A DNA stretch of 64,000 nt, taken from NCBI GenBank assembly GCA_963677245.1, contig OY781921.1, positions 5,456,001-5,520,000 of the forward strand, read 5' to 3'. Below are positions 38,950 through 47,196 of this stretch, one piece after another. Source of the DNA: Saccharicrinis sp963677245. Its GTDB lineage: Bacteria > Bacteroidota > Bacteroidia > Bacteroidales > Marinilabiliaceae. Under the pieces are notes generated by a model. That model had not been told where the DNA came from. It did not search any database and was given only the letters and a program-made list of their open reading frames with translations. How positions within the stretch are numbered: position 1 is the stretch's first letter; every line of letters begins with the position of its first letter. The translations under genes and the position numbers were made by a program.

Positions 38950-40951
38950 TTTCTTTTAGTAATTTCTGTAATTTAAACATTTCATCCCTGTATTGAGCAG
39001 CTGTGATAAAATCAAGCTCTTTGGATGCTTTTTGCATGGCTTTTTTCGCTTTTTCTATAGCTTTTTCCAGTCCTTCTTTACTCATATAACCTACCACTGG
39101 ATCTGCAGCAATATCTACATTTTCAGGTTCTATATAAGCTTTTTCTTCTGCTGTTGACTTTCCTAATATTCCGGTTTGTTTTTTATTGATTTGTTGTGGG
39201 GTAATGTTATGTTCTTCGTTGTATTTTAACTGCTTTTCTCGTCGGTGATTGGTGGCATCTATCGTTTTTTGCATGGACTGGGTGATTTTATCTGCATACA
39301 TAATCACCAAACCGTTAATGTTACGGGCTGCTCTACCCGCTGTTTGTGTCAATGATCGTTCGGAGCGAAGAAAACCTTCTTTATCTGCATCCAAAATAGC
39401 GACTAAAGAAACCTCCGGCAAATCTAATCCTTCCCGCAATAAGTTAACACCTACGAGCACATCAAAAACACCTTTTCTCAGGTTTTCCATAATTTCTACC
39501 CTCAGTAGCGTATCTACATCAGAGTGAATATACTCACAACTAATATTTAATTTTTGAAGGTAATTGGTTAATTCCTCAGCCATTCTCTTGGTTAGTGTGG
39601 TAACCAGCACTCTTTCTTTGGCTTCAATACGTTGCCTTATTTCTTCCAAAAGATTATCAATCTGATTAAGGCTGGGTCTGACTTCAATAATTGGATCAAG
39701 TAATCCGGTAGGGCGAATAACCTGTTCAACAATTACACCTTCACTTTTTTCGATTTCATAATCCGCTGGTGTGGCGGAAACATATATAGTTTGATTGACA
39801 ATATTCTCAAATTCTTCAAATTTAAGGGGGCGGTTATCAATGGCTGCAGGTAAACGAAAACCATGTTCTACCAAGGTTTCTTTTCTGGAACGGTCACCGC
39901 CATACATGGCTCTGATTTGCGGTATGGTGACATGGCTTTCGTCAATGACCATCAAAAAATCATCAGGGAAATAATCTAATAAACAGAATGGTCTTGTTCC
40001 TGCTTCCCTGCCATCAAAATACCTGGAATAATTCTCGATACCTGGGCAATATCCTAGCTCTTTAATCATTTCAAGATCGTAATTCACTCTTTCTTCCAGT
40101 CTTTTTGCTTCTGAGTGTTTACCGATGTCTTTCAAATAAGTGGTTTGATCCAGTAAATCATCCTGAATCATTCGGATAGCTAATTGTGTTCTTTCTTTTG
40201 TCGTAACGAATAAATTAGCCGGGTAAACCAAAATACTCTCACGCTCGGCAAGCGTTGTTCCATTAACAGGATCAAATACGGTGATTTCTTCTATTTCATC
40301 GCCCCAAAATCCAATACGGTAGGCATCATCTGCATATGCAGGGAATATTTCTACTGTATCTCCTTTAACCCTGAAATTTCCCCTGTTAAATTCAATTTCG
40401 TTTCTGGAATATAAACTATCAACCAATTGTCTTAATAATTGATTTCGACCTATATCCTGGCCTACTTCCAGCTGGGTAACATTGGCATGGAAGTCTTCCG
40501 GGTTGCCAATACCATATAAACAGGATACGGAAGAAACCACAATAATATCTTTACGGCCTGATAGGAGTGAGGAGCTGGCACTAAGTCTTAGCTTCTCAAT
40601 TTCATCGTTTATCGAAAGGTCTTTTTCAATATAGGTATCAGTTACCGGTAAATATGCTTCCGGTTGATAATAATCATAATAGGATACAAAATATTCAACA
40701 GCATTTTCCGGAAAGAAATTCTTAAATTCTCCATACAACTGTGCGGCCAGTGTTTTATTATGGCTTAAAACCAGCGTGGGTTTTTTAACCTTTTCTATAA
40801 CGTTAGCAATAGTAAATGTTTTTCCTGATCCGGTAACGCCCAATAAAGTCTGGTGAGGGACTTGATCTTTAATTCCGCTTGATAACTGTTTTATGGCTTC
40901 AGGTTGATCTCCTGTGGGGTTAAAATCAGCTGTTATATTTAAATCCATCAA
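38942..40951 (-). CDS. uvrB: Excinuclease ABC subunit B
   Basis: The 669-residue DNA-repair helicase loads damage recognition in nucleotide excision repair. Walker A G-V-T-G-S-G-K-T-F-T, the beta-hairpin region Y-Y-D-Y-Y-Q-P-E-A-Y-L-P, D-E-S-H, the helicase motifs T-L-T-K-R-M-A-E-E and Q-T-A-G-R-A-A-R-N, and the C-terminal UVR domain (last 40 residues) are all present. Full family length. It is a single gene here. Confidence 0.98.
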   Translation of the reverse strand: MMDLNITADFNPTGDQPEAIKQLSSGIKDQVPHQTLLGVTGSGKTFTIANVIEKVKKPTLVLSHNKTLAAQLYGEFKNFFPENAVEYFVSYYDYYQPEAYLPVTDTYIEKDLSINDEIEKLRLSASSSLLSGRKDIIVVSSVSCLYGIGNPEDFHANVTQLEVGQDIGRNQLLRQLVDSLYSRNEIEFNRGNFRVKGDTVEIFPAYADDAYRIGFWGDEIEEITVFDPVNGTTLAERESILVYPANLFVTTKERTQLAIRMIQDDLLDQTTYLKDIGKHSEAKRLEERVNYDLEMIKELGYCPGIENYSRYFDGREAGTRPFCLLDYFPDDFLMVIDESHVTIPQIRAMYGGDRSRKETLVEHGFRLPAAIDNRPLKFEEFENIVNQTIYVSATPADYEIEKSEGVIVEQVIRPTGLLDPIIEVRPSLNQIDNLLEEIRQRIEAKERVLVTTLTKRMAEELTNYLQKLNISCEYIHSDVDTLLRVEIMENLRKGVFDVLVGVNLLREGLDLPEVSLVAILDADKEGFLRSERSLTQTAGRAARNINGLVIMYADKITQSMQKTIDATNHRREKQLKYNEEHNITPQQINKKQTGILGKSTAEEKAYIEPENVDIAADPVVGYMSKEGLEKAIEKAKKAMQKASKELDFITAAQYRDEMFKLQKLLKEKQ

Positions 40952-41020
40952 TCGTATAATCTAGATAATGATTAACTAACATATAGGAAGAGTAAATAGT
41001 TTATAAAAGAAGAGTAGTGT

Positions 41021-41053
41021 AAAAAAAAGCCCCTTAAAATTTAAGGAGCTTTT
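41021..41053 (-). terminator. Terminator of the outer-membrane barrel gene
   Basis: Read on the minus strand, AAGCTCCTTAA pairs with TTAAGGGGCTT, followed by a run of T residues (complement of 41031-41038). Confidence 0.85.
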
Positions 41054-41057
41054 GGAA

Positions 41058-41939
41058 TTATCTTCTTCTGTATCTTTTCACGCTTCGTTTAGATGGGCGT
41101 TTGTATTTTTTAGATCGTTTCTGTTTATATAAACTTCTTGTTCTTAGGTAAGCTTTACGGTTATATTTGGGTGAGTTTTTCCAATGGCTATCGTCAAATG
41201 TATAGGTTAGTCCAACAGTTCCCATGTAGAAAAAGTCATTGCCTTCTGTTTGATATTCTGTTAAAGTATTCGGATCTCCAGTGTCATCATAGTCAAACCA
41301 GCCTGTATACCAAACATCGTGTCCGTCTAATTGATCAGAAACTAAAGCTGTGGCAATAAATTCAGCAGTAAAACTAATATTGGATGTAAAATAGAAACTA
41401 ACTCCGCCACCAAAAGAAAGGTTAGGTGTCATACCACTTGTTTCCCTCCAAACATCATCAACTTCACGAAAACCAGATCTGATAGGTCCATCCGGACCCC
41501 AATATTCAGTGGCACTATATTGTACCATACCAATCTGTCCAATTACATATGGTTTAAATAAACGTTGTCTGAAAAGACCAAATGCTAAATCTAAAGGTCT
41601 GAAAGTAGCACCTGCATTAAAATACATAAATGAATTTTTAAAATATGCATATGGTTCAGTGAAACCTTCATTGATTTGTGTTCCTTTCATAGAACCGTAA
41701 TCAACATCAAGTCTAACATTTAAAAATGGGAGTACCTCTTTTTCTGCAGCCACACCAAAAACATAGTTAGTTCTGCCCTGAGTTACTAAATCCCCAAAAA
41801 ACATATTAATACCTGCTTTGGGTTGTACCTTAAAGCCTTCAAGGAACTGATTTCTTTTTCTTCTGTACTGACTGGAAACAGATAAAGAAAAGAACAAGAC
41901 TAAGCAGGCTAGCAGGGCCTTTTTTAGGTGTTTATGCAT
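41058..41939 (-). CDS. Outer-membrane beta-barrel protein with basic C-terminal tail
   Basis: The 293-residue protein has a signal peptide (about 1-23) and alternating beta-strand patterns from residue 35 to 255, typical of an eight-stranded OmpA/OmpW-like barrel (V-R-L-D-V-D-Y-G, Y-V-I-G-Q-I-G, L-S-F-G-G-G-V-S-F-Y-F). The last 35 residues are unusual for a barrel: strongly basic (K-R-S-K-K-Y-K-R-P-S-K-R-S-V-K-R-Y-R-R-R), perhaps facing the periplasm and binding an acidic polymer. No specific family recognised. Confidence 0.75.
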   Translation of the reverse strand: MHKHLKKALLACLVLFFSLSVSSQYRRKRNQFLEGFKVQPKAGINMFFGDLVTQGRTNYVFGVAAEKEVLPFLNVRLDVDYGSMKGTQINEGFTEPYAYFKNSFMYFNAGATFRPLDLAFGLFRQRLFKPYVIGQIGMVQYSATEYWGPDGPIRSGFREVDDVWRETSGMTPNLSFGGGVSFYFTSNISFTAEFIATALVSDQLDGHDVWYTGWFDYDDTGDPNTLTEYQTEGNDFFYMGTVGLTYTFDDSHWKNSPKYNRKAYLRTRSLYKQKRSKKYKRPSKRSVKRYRRR

Positions 41940-42298
41940 TTAGATCAGTTTATCAACAGGTTTATTACTTGTAAAAATGCCAAAAAGTTTAATAAAAGAA
42001 AAATGTTTTTAGTCAAAAGCCTTTACTTTTTAAACTTTTTTGAATTTTATAGTAAAAACAAATCATATTGTTAATCAAAATGATATAAAAAAGACGAAAT
42101 ACTATCAAATCAAGTATTTCATCATTAAATAAATTATACCATACAAGTGCAAAAATAGAATTAAATCTTATTTATAGAGCAAAATACCTCTATTTTTTAT
42201 TAGAAATTAGTTAACAGTCCTTTTTTTAATGAGCAATGAATCCTTGGATGAGGTTAAAATTTACTAGACAGCAATCTTATTTATAAAATGTATAGAGC
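41940..42298. other. AT-rich gap with no recognised feature
   Basis: About 360 bp of very AT-rich DNA between two minus-strand genes. It presumably holds the promoter of the barrel gene, but I see no TAnnTTTG box, no repeat of the families found elsewhere and no RNA-like hairpin. Confidence 0.5.
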
Positions 42299-44191
42299 TT
42301 AGCTTGTCTGAATTAATTTTGTTAGGTTTTCTATATTCATATTATTCGATGATTTTTTGCCTTCTGGAGAATAACAAACATCTAATTCTGCTTTGAAATG
42401 TTCCGCTACCTTATCTCTCACCATTTTCATGGTGCTGTTAATAAGTTTGTTTTGTTCAGAGAAAGATTCATTTGCAATGGCAAATGTAGAAGGTAACCAT
42501 CGTTGTGGGAACATATTTTCTAATTTACCACCGGTTTTAAAATAGTTAATTTGATCTTCAATGGCTTTGATAATTTGCTCGTTTTGAATATTTGAGTTCA
42601 ACATCTGCTTTATTTTCTCAGTGTTGGGAACAACTATAGCAGTGGTATATGCATTTTGATTATTATAAAGCATAATTTGATCGATCAGGTCACAGTTGTC
42701 GATGATAGCTTCTTCAATACCTTCTGGGCTATATTTTTCTCCGTCAGAACCAATGAGCAGGCTTTTAAATCTTCCTTTTACATATAAGTAATTTTCTGCG
42801 TCAAGATATCCTAAATCCCCGGTGTATAGCCAGTTTTCTTTTATGGTTTCTGCTGTTGCTTTTTTGTTTCTCCAGTACCCTTTCATCACGTTGGCGCCTT
42901 TTACCACAATTTCACCAGATTGGCCTACAGGAAGAACATTACCCTCTTCATCACAAATTTTAATCTCAAGGTCATTGACTACTTTTCCTGATGAACCTAA
43001 TTTATGATAAACCGGAGTGTTTGCCGAAATAATAGGTGAGGCTTCGCTGAGTCCATATCCCTGGTACATCGGTATGCCAATGGCATAGAAAAATTGTTGT
43101 AAATCAAAATCAAGCAAAGCTCCTCCACCGATAAAGAATTGTAGATTACCTCCGAATCCTTCTTTTACTTTACTGAAAAGAATTTTATCAAATGCATTTA
43201 AAAGTGGTTTAGCTATGCATTTAATACCTTTTCCTTTATTGTTACCTGTACCGTTATACCAATTAGAAAGTTGTAAGGCAAATTGGAAAAGCTTGTAAAT
43301 AGTATTGCCTTTTTGTTGGATATTTTTTTCAATGTTTTTCTTGAAGTTTTTGGCCATAGCAGGTACACTCATTAATACGTGAGGCTTAATTTCCTTAATA
43401 TTATTGGCAAAATTCTTCAATGTCTCCATTTGGTTTTTGCCAACTTGTACAGATGCTATGCTGGCTCCGGTGCGCATAAAAGAATACAATGTTGCCGTGT
43501 GCGCAAAAGCATGATCCCATGGTAAAACCACCAAAGTAATATAGTGAGGAGGAATATCTATATAGCTGAATGCCTGCTCAACATTAGCTGTATAGTTATG
43601 CTGAGAAAGCATAATCCCCTTGGGTTGAGCCGTTGTTCCTGAAGTATAGGTAATGGTTGCAATATCATCAGGTTCTACTTCTTTTATCAAATCTCGATAC
43701 GCTTCGCTATTGATGGTCAATTGCTCTTTTCCAATCTTAAACAAATCTTCAACATACATTTCATCCTCTTCCAGTGGAATCTGAGTTGAGAAAACAATTA
43801 TTTTTTTAAGATTACCCAATTGTTTCTTTACCAATCTGATTTTAGCTAATTGGTTTTCGGAAACGAATATGTAAGAGCTTTCAGAATGTTGTAAACGAAA
43901 AATCAGATCGTTATCAGGTTCCAGTTTGATTGATAGAGGAACTGTTATGGCTTTATTACTCAATACAGCCAACTCACTGATAAGCCATAGATTTCTTCCC
44001 TCAGAGAGTAAGGCTACTTTATCTTCTGGGTGTAAACCAAACTCTTTTAAGCCAACAGCTAATTGACTTACCTGATCGTAGGTTTCTTTATATGAAGTCG
44101 CCTGAAACTGATTTCCTTCTTTTTCCCATATTAGGGGATTACCAGCAAACTCTTCTACTTTGCTACAAAAAAAACTAATGATTGATTCCAT
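42299..44191 (-). CDS. AMP-dependent long-chain acyl-CoA synthetase
   Basis: The 630-residue ligase activates fatty acids to acyl-CoA through an acyl-AMP. Motifs: T-Y-T-S-G-T-T-A-Q-P-K-G (P-loop), Y-Q-G-Y-G-L-S-E-A-S-P (A5), Y-T-G-D-L-G-Y-L-D (A7) and V-K-G-R-F-K (A8). It has the insertion typical of long-chain FadD/FACL types. The C-terminal 30 residues (N-I-E-N-L-T-K-L-I-Q-T-S) extend past the usual end. Single gene. A TATATTTG -7-like box lies on the minus strand at 44274-44281. Confidence 0.92.
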   Translation of the reverse strand: MESIISFFCSKVEEFAGNPLIWEKEGNQFQATSYKETYDQVSQLAVGLKEFGLHPEDKVALLSEGRNLWLISELAVLSNKAITVPLSIKLEPDNDLIFRLQHSESSYIFVSENQLAKIRLVKKQLGNLKKIIVFSTQIPLEEDEMYVEDLFKIGKEQLTINSEAYRDLIKEVEPDDIATITYTSGTTAQPKGIMLSQHNYTANVEQAFSYIDIPPHYITLVVLPWDHAFAHTATLYSFMRTGASIASVQVGKNQMETLKNFANNIKEIKPHVLMSVPAMAKNFKKNIEKNIQQKGNTIYKLFQFALQLSNWYNGTGNNKGKGIKCIAKPLLNAFDKILFSKVKEGFGGNLQFFIGGGALLDFDLQQFFYAIGIPMYQGYGLSEASPIISANTPVYHKLGSSGKVVNDLEIKICDEEGNVLPVGQSGEIVVKGANVMKGYWRNKKATAETIKENWLYTGDLGYLDAENYLYVKGRFKSLLIGSDGEKYSPEGIEEAIIDNCDLIDQIMLYNNQNAYTTAIVVPNTEKIKQMLNSNIQNEQIIKAIEDQINYFKTGGKLENMFPQRWLPSTFAIANESFSEQNKLINSTMKMVRDKVAEHFKAELDVCYSPEGKKSSNNMNIENLTKLIQTS

Positions 44192-44491
44192 ATTATTTTA
44201 ATCTCCAGAGATATTCTTTAAATATTCAAACAGAGTATTCATGCCAGGCAGAAAACTCACTTAGTGTAACATGCAAATATATATAAATGAATGCGTGTTC
44301 TGTTCATTTTCGGACAAAAAGCGTTGTAATTCGTACACTATAGTACTATAGTTTAATGAGCTTTGTGAAGTGTATGATTTTGGATTGTAGTTGCTTATGT
44401 AAATATGGCAAGGTTGTTGATTAGATAATGTTTGAAATAATTAAGCTAATTGAACGAATTTGTTTCGTGTTTAAATTTAAATCTTTTAATA
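44192..44491. other. Divergent promoter gap
   Basis: About 300 bp between the acyl-CoA synthetase (minus) and the TPR protein (plus). The only element I can name is TATATTTG on the minus strand (44274-44281). A CACTATAGTACTATAGT near-repeat lies at about 44336-44352. Confidence 0.45.
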
Positions 44492-45844
44492 ATGATGAAA
44501 TATATGTTAACACTGCTGACTTTAGCAGTTTTTATTGGGGTAGATGCAAAAAAAAACGATGTGCAGGAATACAATAATTCTTCAGCTTCCGATAGCATCG
44601 AATGTTTAAAACAGTATTCTATTTATACATTAAATCTTAAAAAGAAAATGTATAACTACACACTTGAGCCATGGCGATATATGTTTAATAATTGTCCGGA
44701 TGCCAAAATTAGAGTGTACTCGGATGGAATAAAATTATACTCCTATTATTACAATAAAGCAAAAACAGAAACCAGGAAGGATGAAATTGTAGATACCATG
44801 ATGATGATTTATGATCAGCGCATCAAATACTTTGGAACTCATCCCAAATATCCTGAAGGCTGGATTTTGGGTAGAAAAGCTTTAGACTTAATGAAGTATA
44901 AAAGAGGTAACCAAAAGGATATGATGGATGCTTATAGCTGGTTTTCTAAATCCTTTGAATTAAGAGGAGATCAGTCAGAAGATGTGGTGTTGTTTACCTG
45001 GTTAAAAACAGGATTGAGTTTGATGAATCATGGTGATATTTCAAAGGATCAGTTTTTTAACGATTTCATGACAATTTCTGCCGTTTTCGATGTGCAAATT
45101 GCCAATGCTTCAGGGAGTGAAACCGAACGCATTAAAAAAATTAGAAATGGTTGTGAAGATTTATTCGTCAAATCGGGAGGTGGAGAATGTGCTTCCATAG
45201 AAAATATGTTGCAGGAACAATTTAGCGCAGATAAAGATAATGCAGAGAATGTTTCCAGGATAGTCGGTTTGTTGGATAAGTTATCCTGTACAGATTCACC
45301 CTTTTATGTTGAGGTAGTAGAGAAAAATTATGCGTTAAATCCTGATTACAAAGCAGCATATCAATTGGCGAAGTTATTTGTTAAAAAGCAAGATTTTCAA
45401 AAGTCAAAAACTTATTATCAGGAAGCCATCAATAGCTGTGATGATAAAGCTGTAAAATCGATGTATTGTTATGAATTAGCTTCTATTGAGTTTGTTCATT
45501 TTCAGGACTTACAGGAGGCCAGAGAGCTAGCCCGTGAGGCAGTCGCATTGAAAGGGGATTGGGGAAAACCTTATATACTGATTGGTAAAATATATGCAGC
45601 AGGAAGCAAAAAATTTGGGAAAGATGAGTTTGAGCATTCTACAGTTTATTGGCTGGCAACCGATAGTTTTTCAAAAGCAAAGTCTATTGATCCATCATGT
45701 GCTGAAGAGGCCAATGAGCAGATTGCTATTTATACTCAATATTTTCCCAATAAAGAAACATTGTTTTTCAGAGGCCTGAAAGAAGGAGATGAGTATCCTT
45801 TGGGTTCATGGATTAATGAGACTACTATAGTGAGATCCAGATAA
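44492..45844 (+). CDS. Exported TPR-repeat protein
   Basis: From ATG 44492 the protein has 450 residues and a signal peptide (M-M-K-Y-M-L-T-L-L-T-L-A...G-V-D-A). The longer frame from 44450 begins with a TTG and would bury the signal. Residues about 290-440 contain tetratricopeptide-like helices (N-P-D-Y-K-A-A-Y-Q-L-A-K-L-F, S-K-T-Y-Y-Q-E-A-I-N, A-R-E-L-A-R-E-A-V-A). The N-terminal half is helical without a clear family. It probably acts as a periplasmic scaffold. No partner gene is adjacent. Confidence 0.75.
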   Translation: MMKYMLTLLTLAVFIGVDAKKNDVQEYNNSSASDSIECLKQYSIYTLNLKKKMYNYTLEPWRYMFNNCPDAKIRVYSDGIKLYSYYYNKAKTETRKDEIVDTMMMIYDQRIKYFGTHPKYPEGWILGRKALDLMKYKRGNQKDMMDAYSWFSKSFELRGDQSEDVVLFTWLKTGLSLMNHGDISKDQFFNDFMTISAVFDVQIANASGSETERIKKIRNGCEDLFVKSGGGECASIENMLQEQFSADKDNAENVSRIVGLLDKLSCTDSPFYVEVVEKNYALNPDYKAAYQLAKLFVKKQDFQKSKTYYQEAINSCDDKAVKSMYCYELASIEFVHFQDLQEARELAREAVALKGDWGKPYILIGKIYAAGSKKFGKDEFEHSTVYWLATDSFSKAKSIDPSCAEEANEQIAIYTQYFPNKETLFFRGLKEGDEYPLGSWINETTIVRSR

Positions 45845-45847
45845 CAA

Positions 45848-46010
45848 GTTTGCAGTAAGCAGTGAACAGTAATCAGTGAACAGTGATCAGTTGGCAGTAA
45901 TCAGTAAACAGTTCTCAGTAAATAGTATTAGCAAACTATTATCAAGTAGGTAGTTAACAACTCGACAACTTTACGATAAAACAATTCGCCAAACTAAAGT
46001 ATCTAGTTAG
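45848..46010. repeat. CAGT-heptad and TTCG(A/C)CA repeat, locus 2
   Basis: Starts with about ten degenerate CAGT units (GCAGTGAACAGTAATCAGT and variants) and continues with ACAACTCGACAA and CAATTCGCCAAAC, i.e. both modules of the intergenic family. No gene fits here. Confidence 0.8.
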
Positions 46011-46014
46011 CAGT

Positions 46015-46055
46015 ATGCAGTTTCCGGTAAATAAAATTATACCAGGAAACTGCAT
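46015..46055. terminator. Hairpin between the TPR and rubrerythrin genes
   Basis: ATGCAGTTTCC (46015-46025) is the exact reverse complement of GGAAACTGCAT (46045-46055). It lies between converging genes and could serve both. Confidence 0.65.
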
Positions 46056-46069
46056 ATTGTATGATATAA

Positions 46070-46645
46070 TTAATAATTTTCTTCTTTGATTTCGAAGTAT
46101 TTTTGATCATGTAAACAAGCAGGACAAGTTTTAGGTGCTTTTGCTGATTCATGAAGGAATCCACAGTTTCTGCACTTCCAGATTACTTTTCCGTCTTTTT
46201 CAAATATTTTACCGGCTTCCAGATTATTGTATAAAGTACGATATCTTTCTTCGTGATAAGCTTCCACTTTAGCAATCATTTTAAAAGCTACAGCCACTTC
46301 TTTAAAACCTTCTTCTTCCGCTACTTTTGCAAATTCAGGATATAGCTCCGTCCACTCCTCATTTTCTCCATCAGCAGCAGCTTTTAAGTTTTCTAAAGTA
46401 GAACCAATCACTCCTGCAGGATAAGTAGCTGTAATTTCAACCATACCACCTTCTAAAAATTTAAAGAAACGTTTTGCGTGTTCTCTTTCTTGTTCTGCAG
46501 TTTCCATAAAAATGGCAGAGATTTGCTCCAAACCATCTTTTTTAGCTTGTTTCGCAAAGTAAGTATATCTCATACGTGCTTGAGACTCACCTGCAAAGGC
46601 TTTTAATAAGTTTTGCTCTGTTTTTGTACCTTTTAAACTTTTCAT
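46070..46645 (-). CDS. rbr: Rubrerythrin
   Basis: This 191-residue peroxide-scavenging protein has a di-iron four-helix domain (F-A-G-E-S-Q-A-R-M-R-Y, E-Q-E-R-E-H-A-K, E-A-Y-H-E-E-R-Y) and a C-terminal rubredoxin-like domain with two Cys pairs (C-R-N-C-G, C-P-A-C). It reduces hydrogen peroxide in anaerobes, which supports a low-oxygen lifestyle for the host. Single gene. Full family length. Confidence 0.97.
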   Translation of the reverse strand: MKSLKGTKTEQNLLKAFAGESQARMRYTYFAKQAKKDGLEQISAIFMETAEQEREHAKRFFKFLEGGMVEITATYPAGVIGSTLENLKAAADGENEEWTELYPEFAKVAEEEGFKEVAVAFKMIAKVEAYHEERYRTLYNNLEAGKIFEKDGKVIWKCRNCGFLHESAKAPKTCPACLHDQKYFEIKEENY

Positions 46646-47140
46646 ATTAGTTTGTTTATTTTGTCTATTTGCGGCATGAATATAGCAAATCTGCTATGGA
46701 TTTATTCTTCTCGAATTTAATTTAGATTTATTCTAACCCTTTTTAGTGAACAGTTAGCAGTAAACAGTCATCAGTCTTCAGTAGACAGTTAAACAGTCAT
46801 TAGTTGATTCGTTCATCTGTTTAGCTGATCATATCGACAGTATAGTTGAGTAATTAGAAAAAATGACTGGACAGCTATAAATTATAAAAGGGAACATTGT
46901 TGTCTGGTAAATATTTTTCTATTCTGATATTTGCCTTTGTTTATGTGCAACTCCTCAGGAGTTGTTGGGTAGGGGCTTATAATTTATTTTCTATAAATAT
47001 TCAACTTCTCTGAAGTTGATAACATCTCCCCAGCGGGGATATATATTTATAGAACTGTTAATTAGATATTATTTACAACTCCAGCGGAGTTGCATGTAAT
47101 TTAATTGTTCTGATTAACGGGACAGTATTGAAAAGAGAAT
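46646..47140. repeat. Gap of 495 bp with CAGT repeats (locus 3) and a palindrome cluster
   Basis: 46745-46805 holds CAGTTAGCAGTAAACAGTCA-like heptads. 46948-47092 holds four short palindromes with 3-nt loops: CAACTCC-TCA-GGAGTTG (46948-46964), CAACTTC-TCT-GAAGTTG (47002-47018), TCCCC-AGC-GGGGA (47027-47039) and CAACTCC-AGC-GGAGTTG (47076-47092). No gene. Confidence 0.8.
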
Positions 47141-47176
47141 AAAAAAAGGAGAAACGATATTTCATTTCTCCTTTTA
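47141..47176 (-). terminator. Terminator of the phosphate transporter gene
   Basis: AAAAGGAGAAA (about 47146-47156) pairs with TTTCTCCTTTT (47165-47175). On the minus strand the hairpin is followed by a T run. Confidence 0.8.
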
Positions 47177-47196
47177 AATATGTTCTTTAAAATGAA

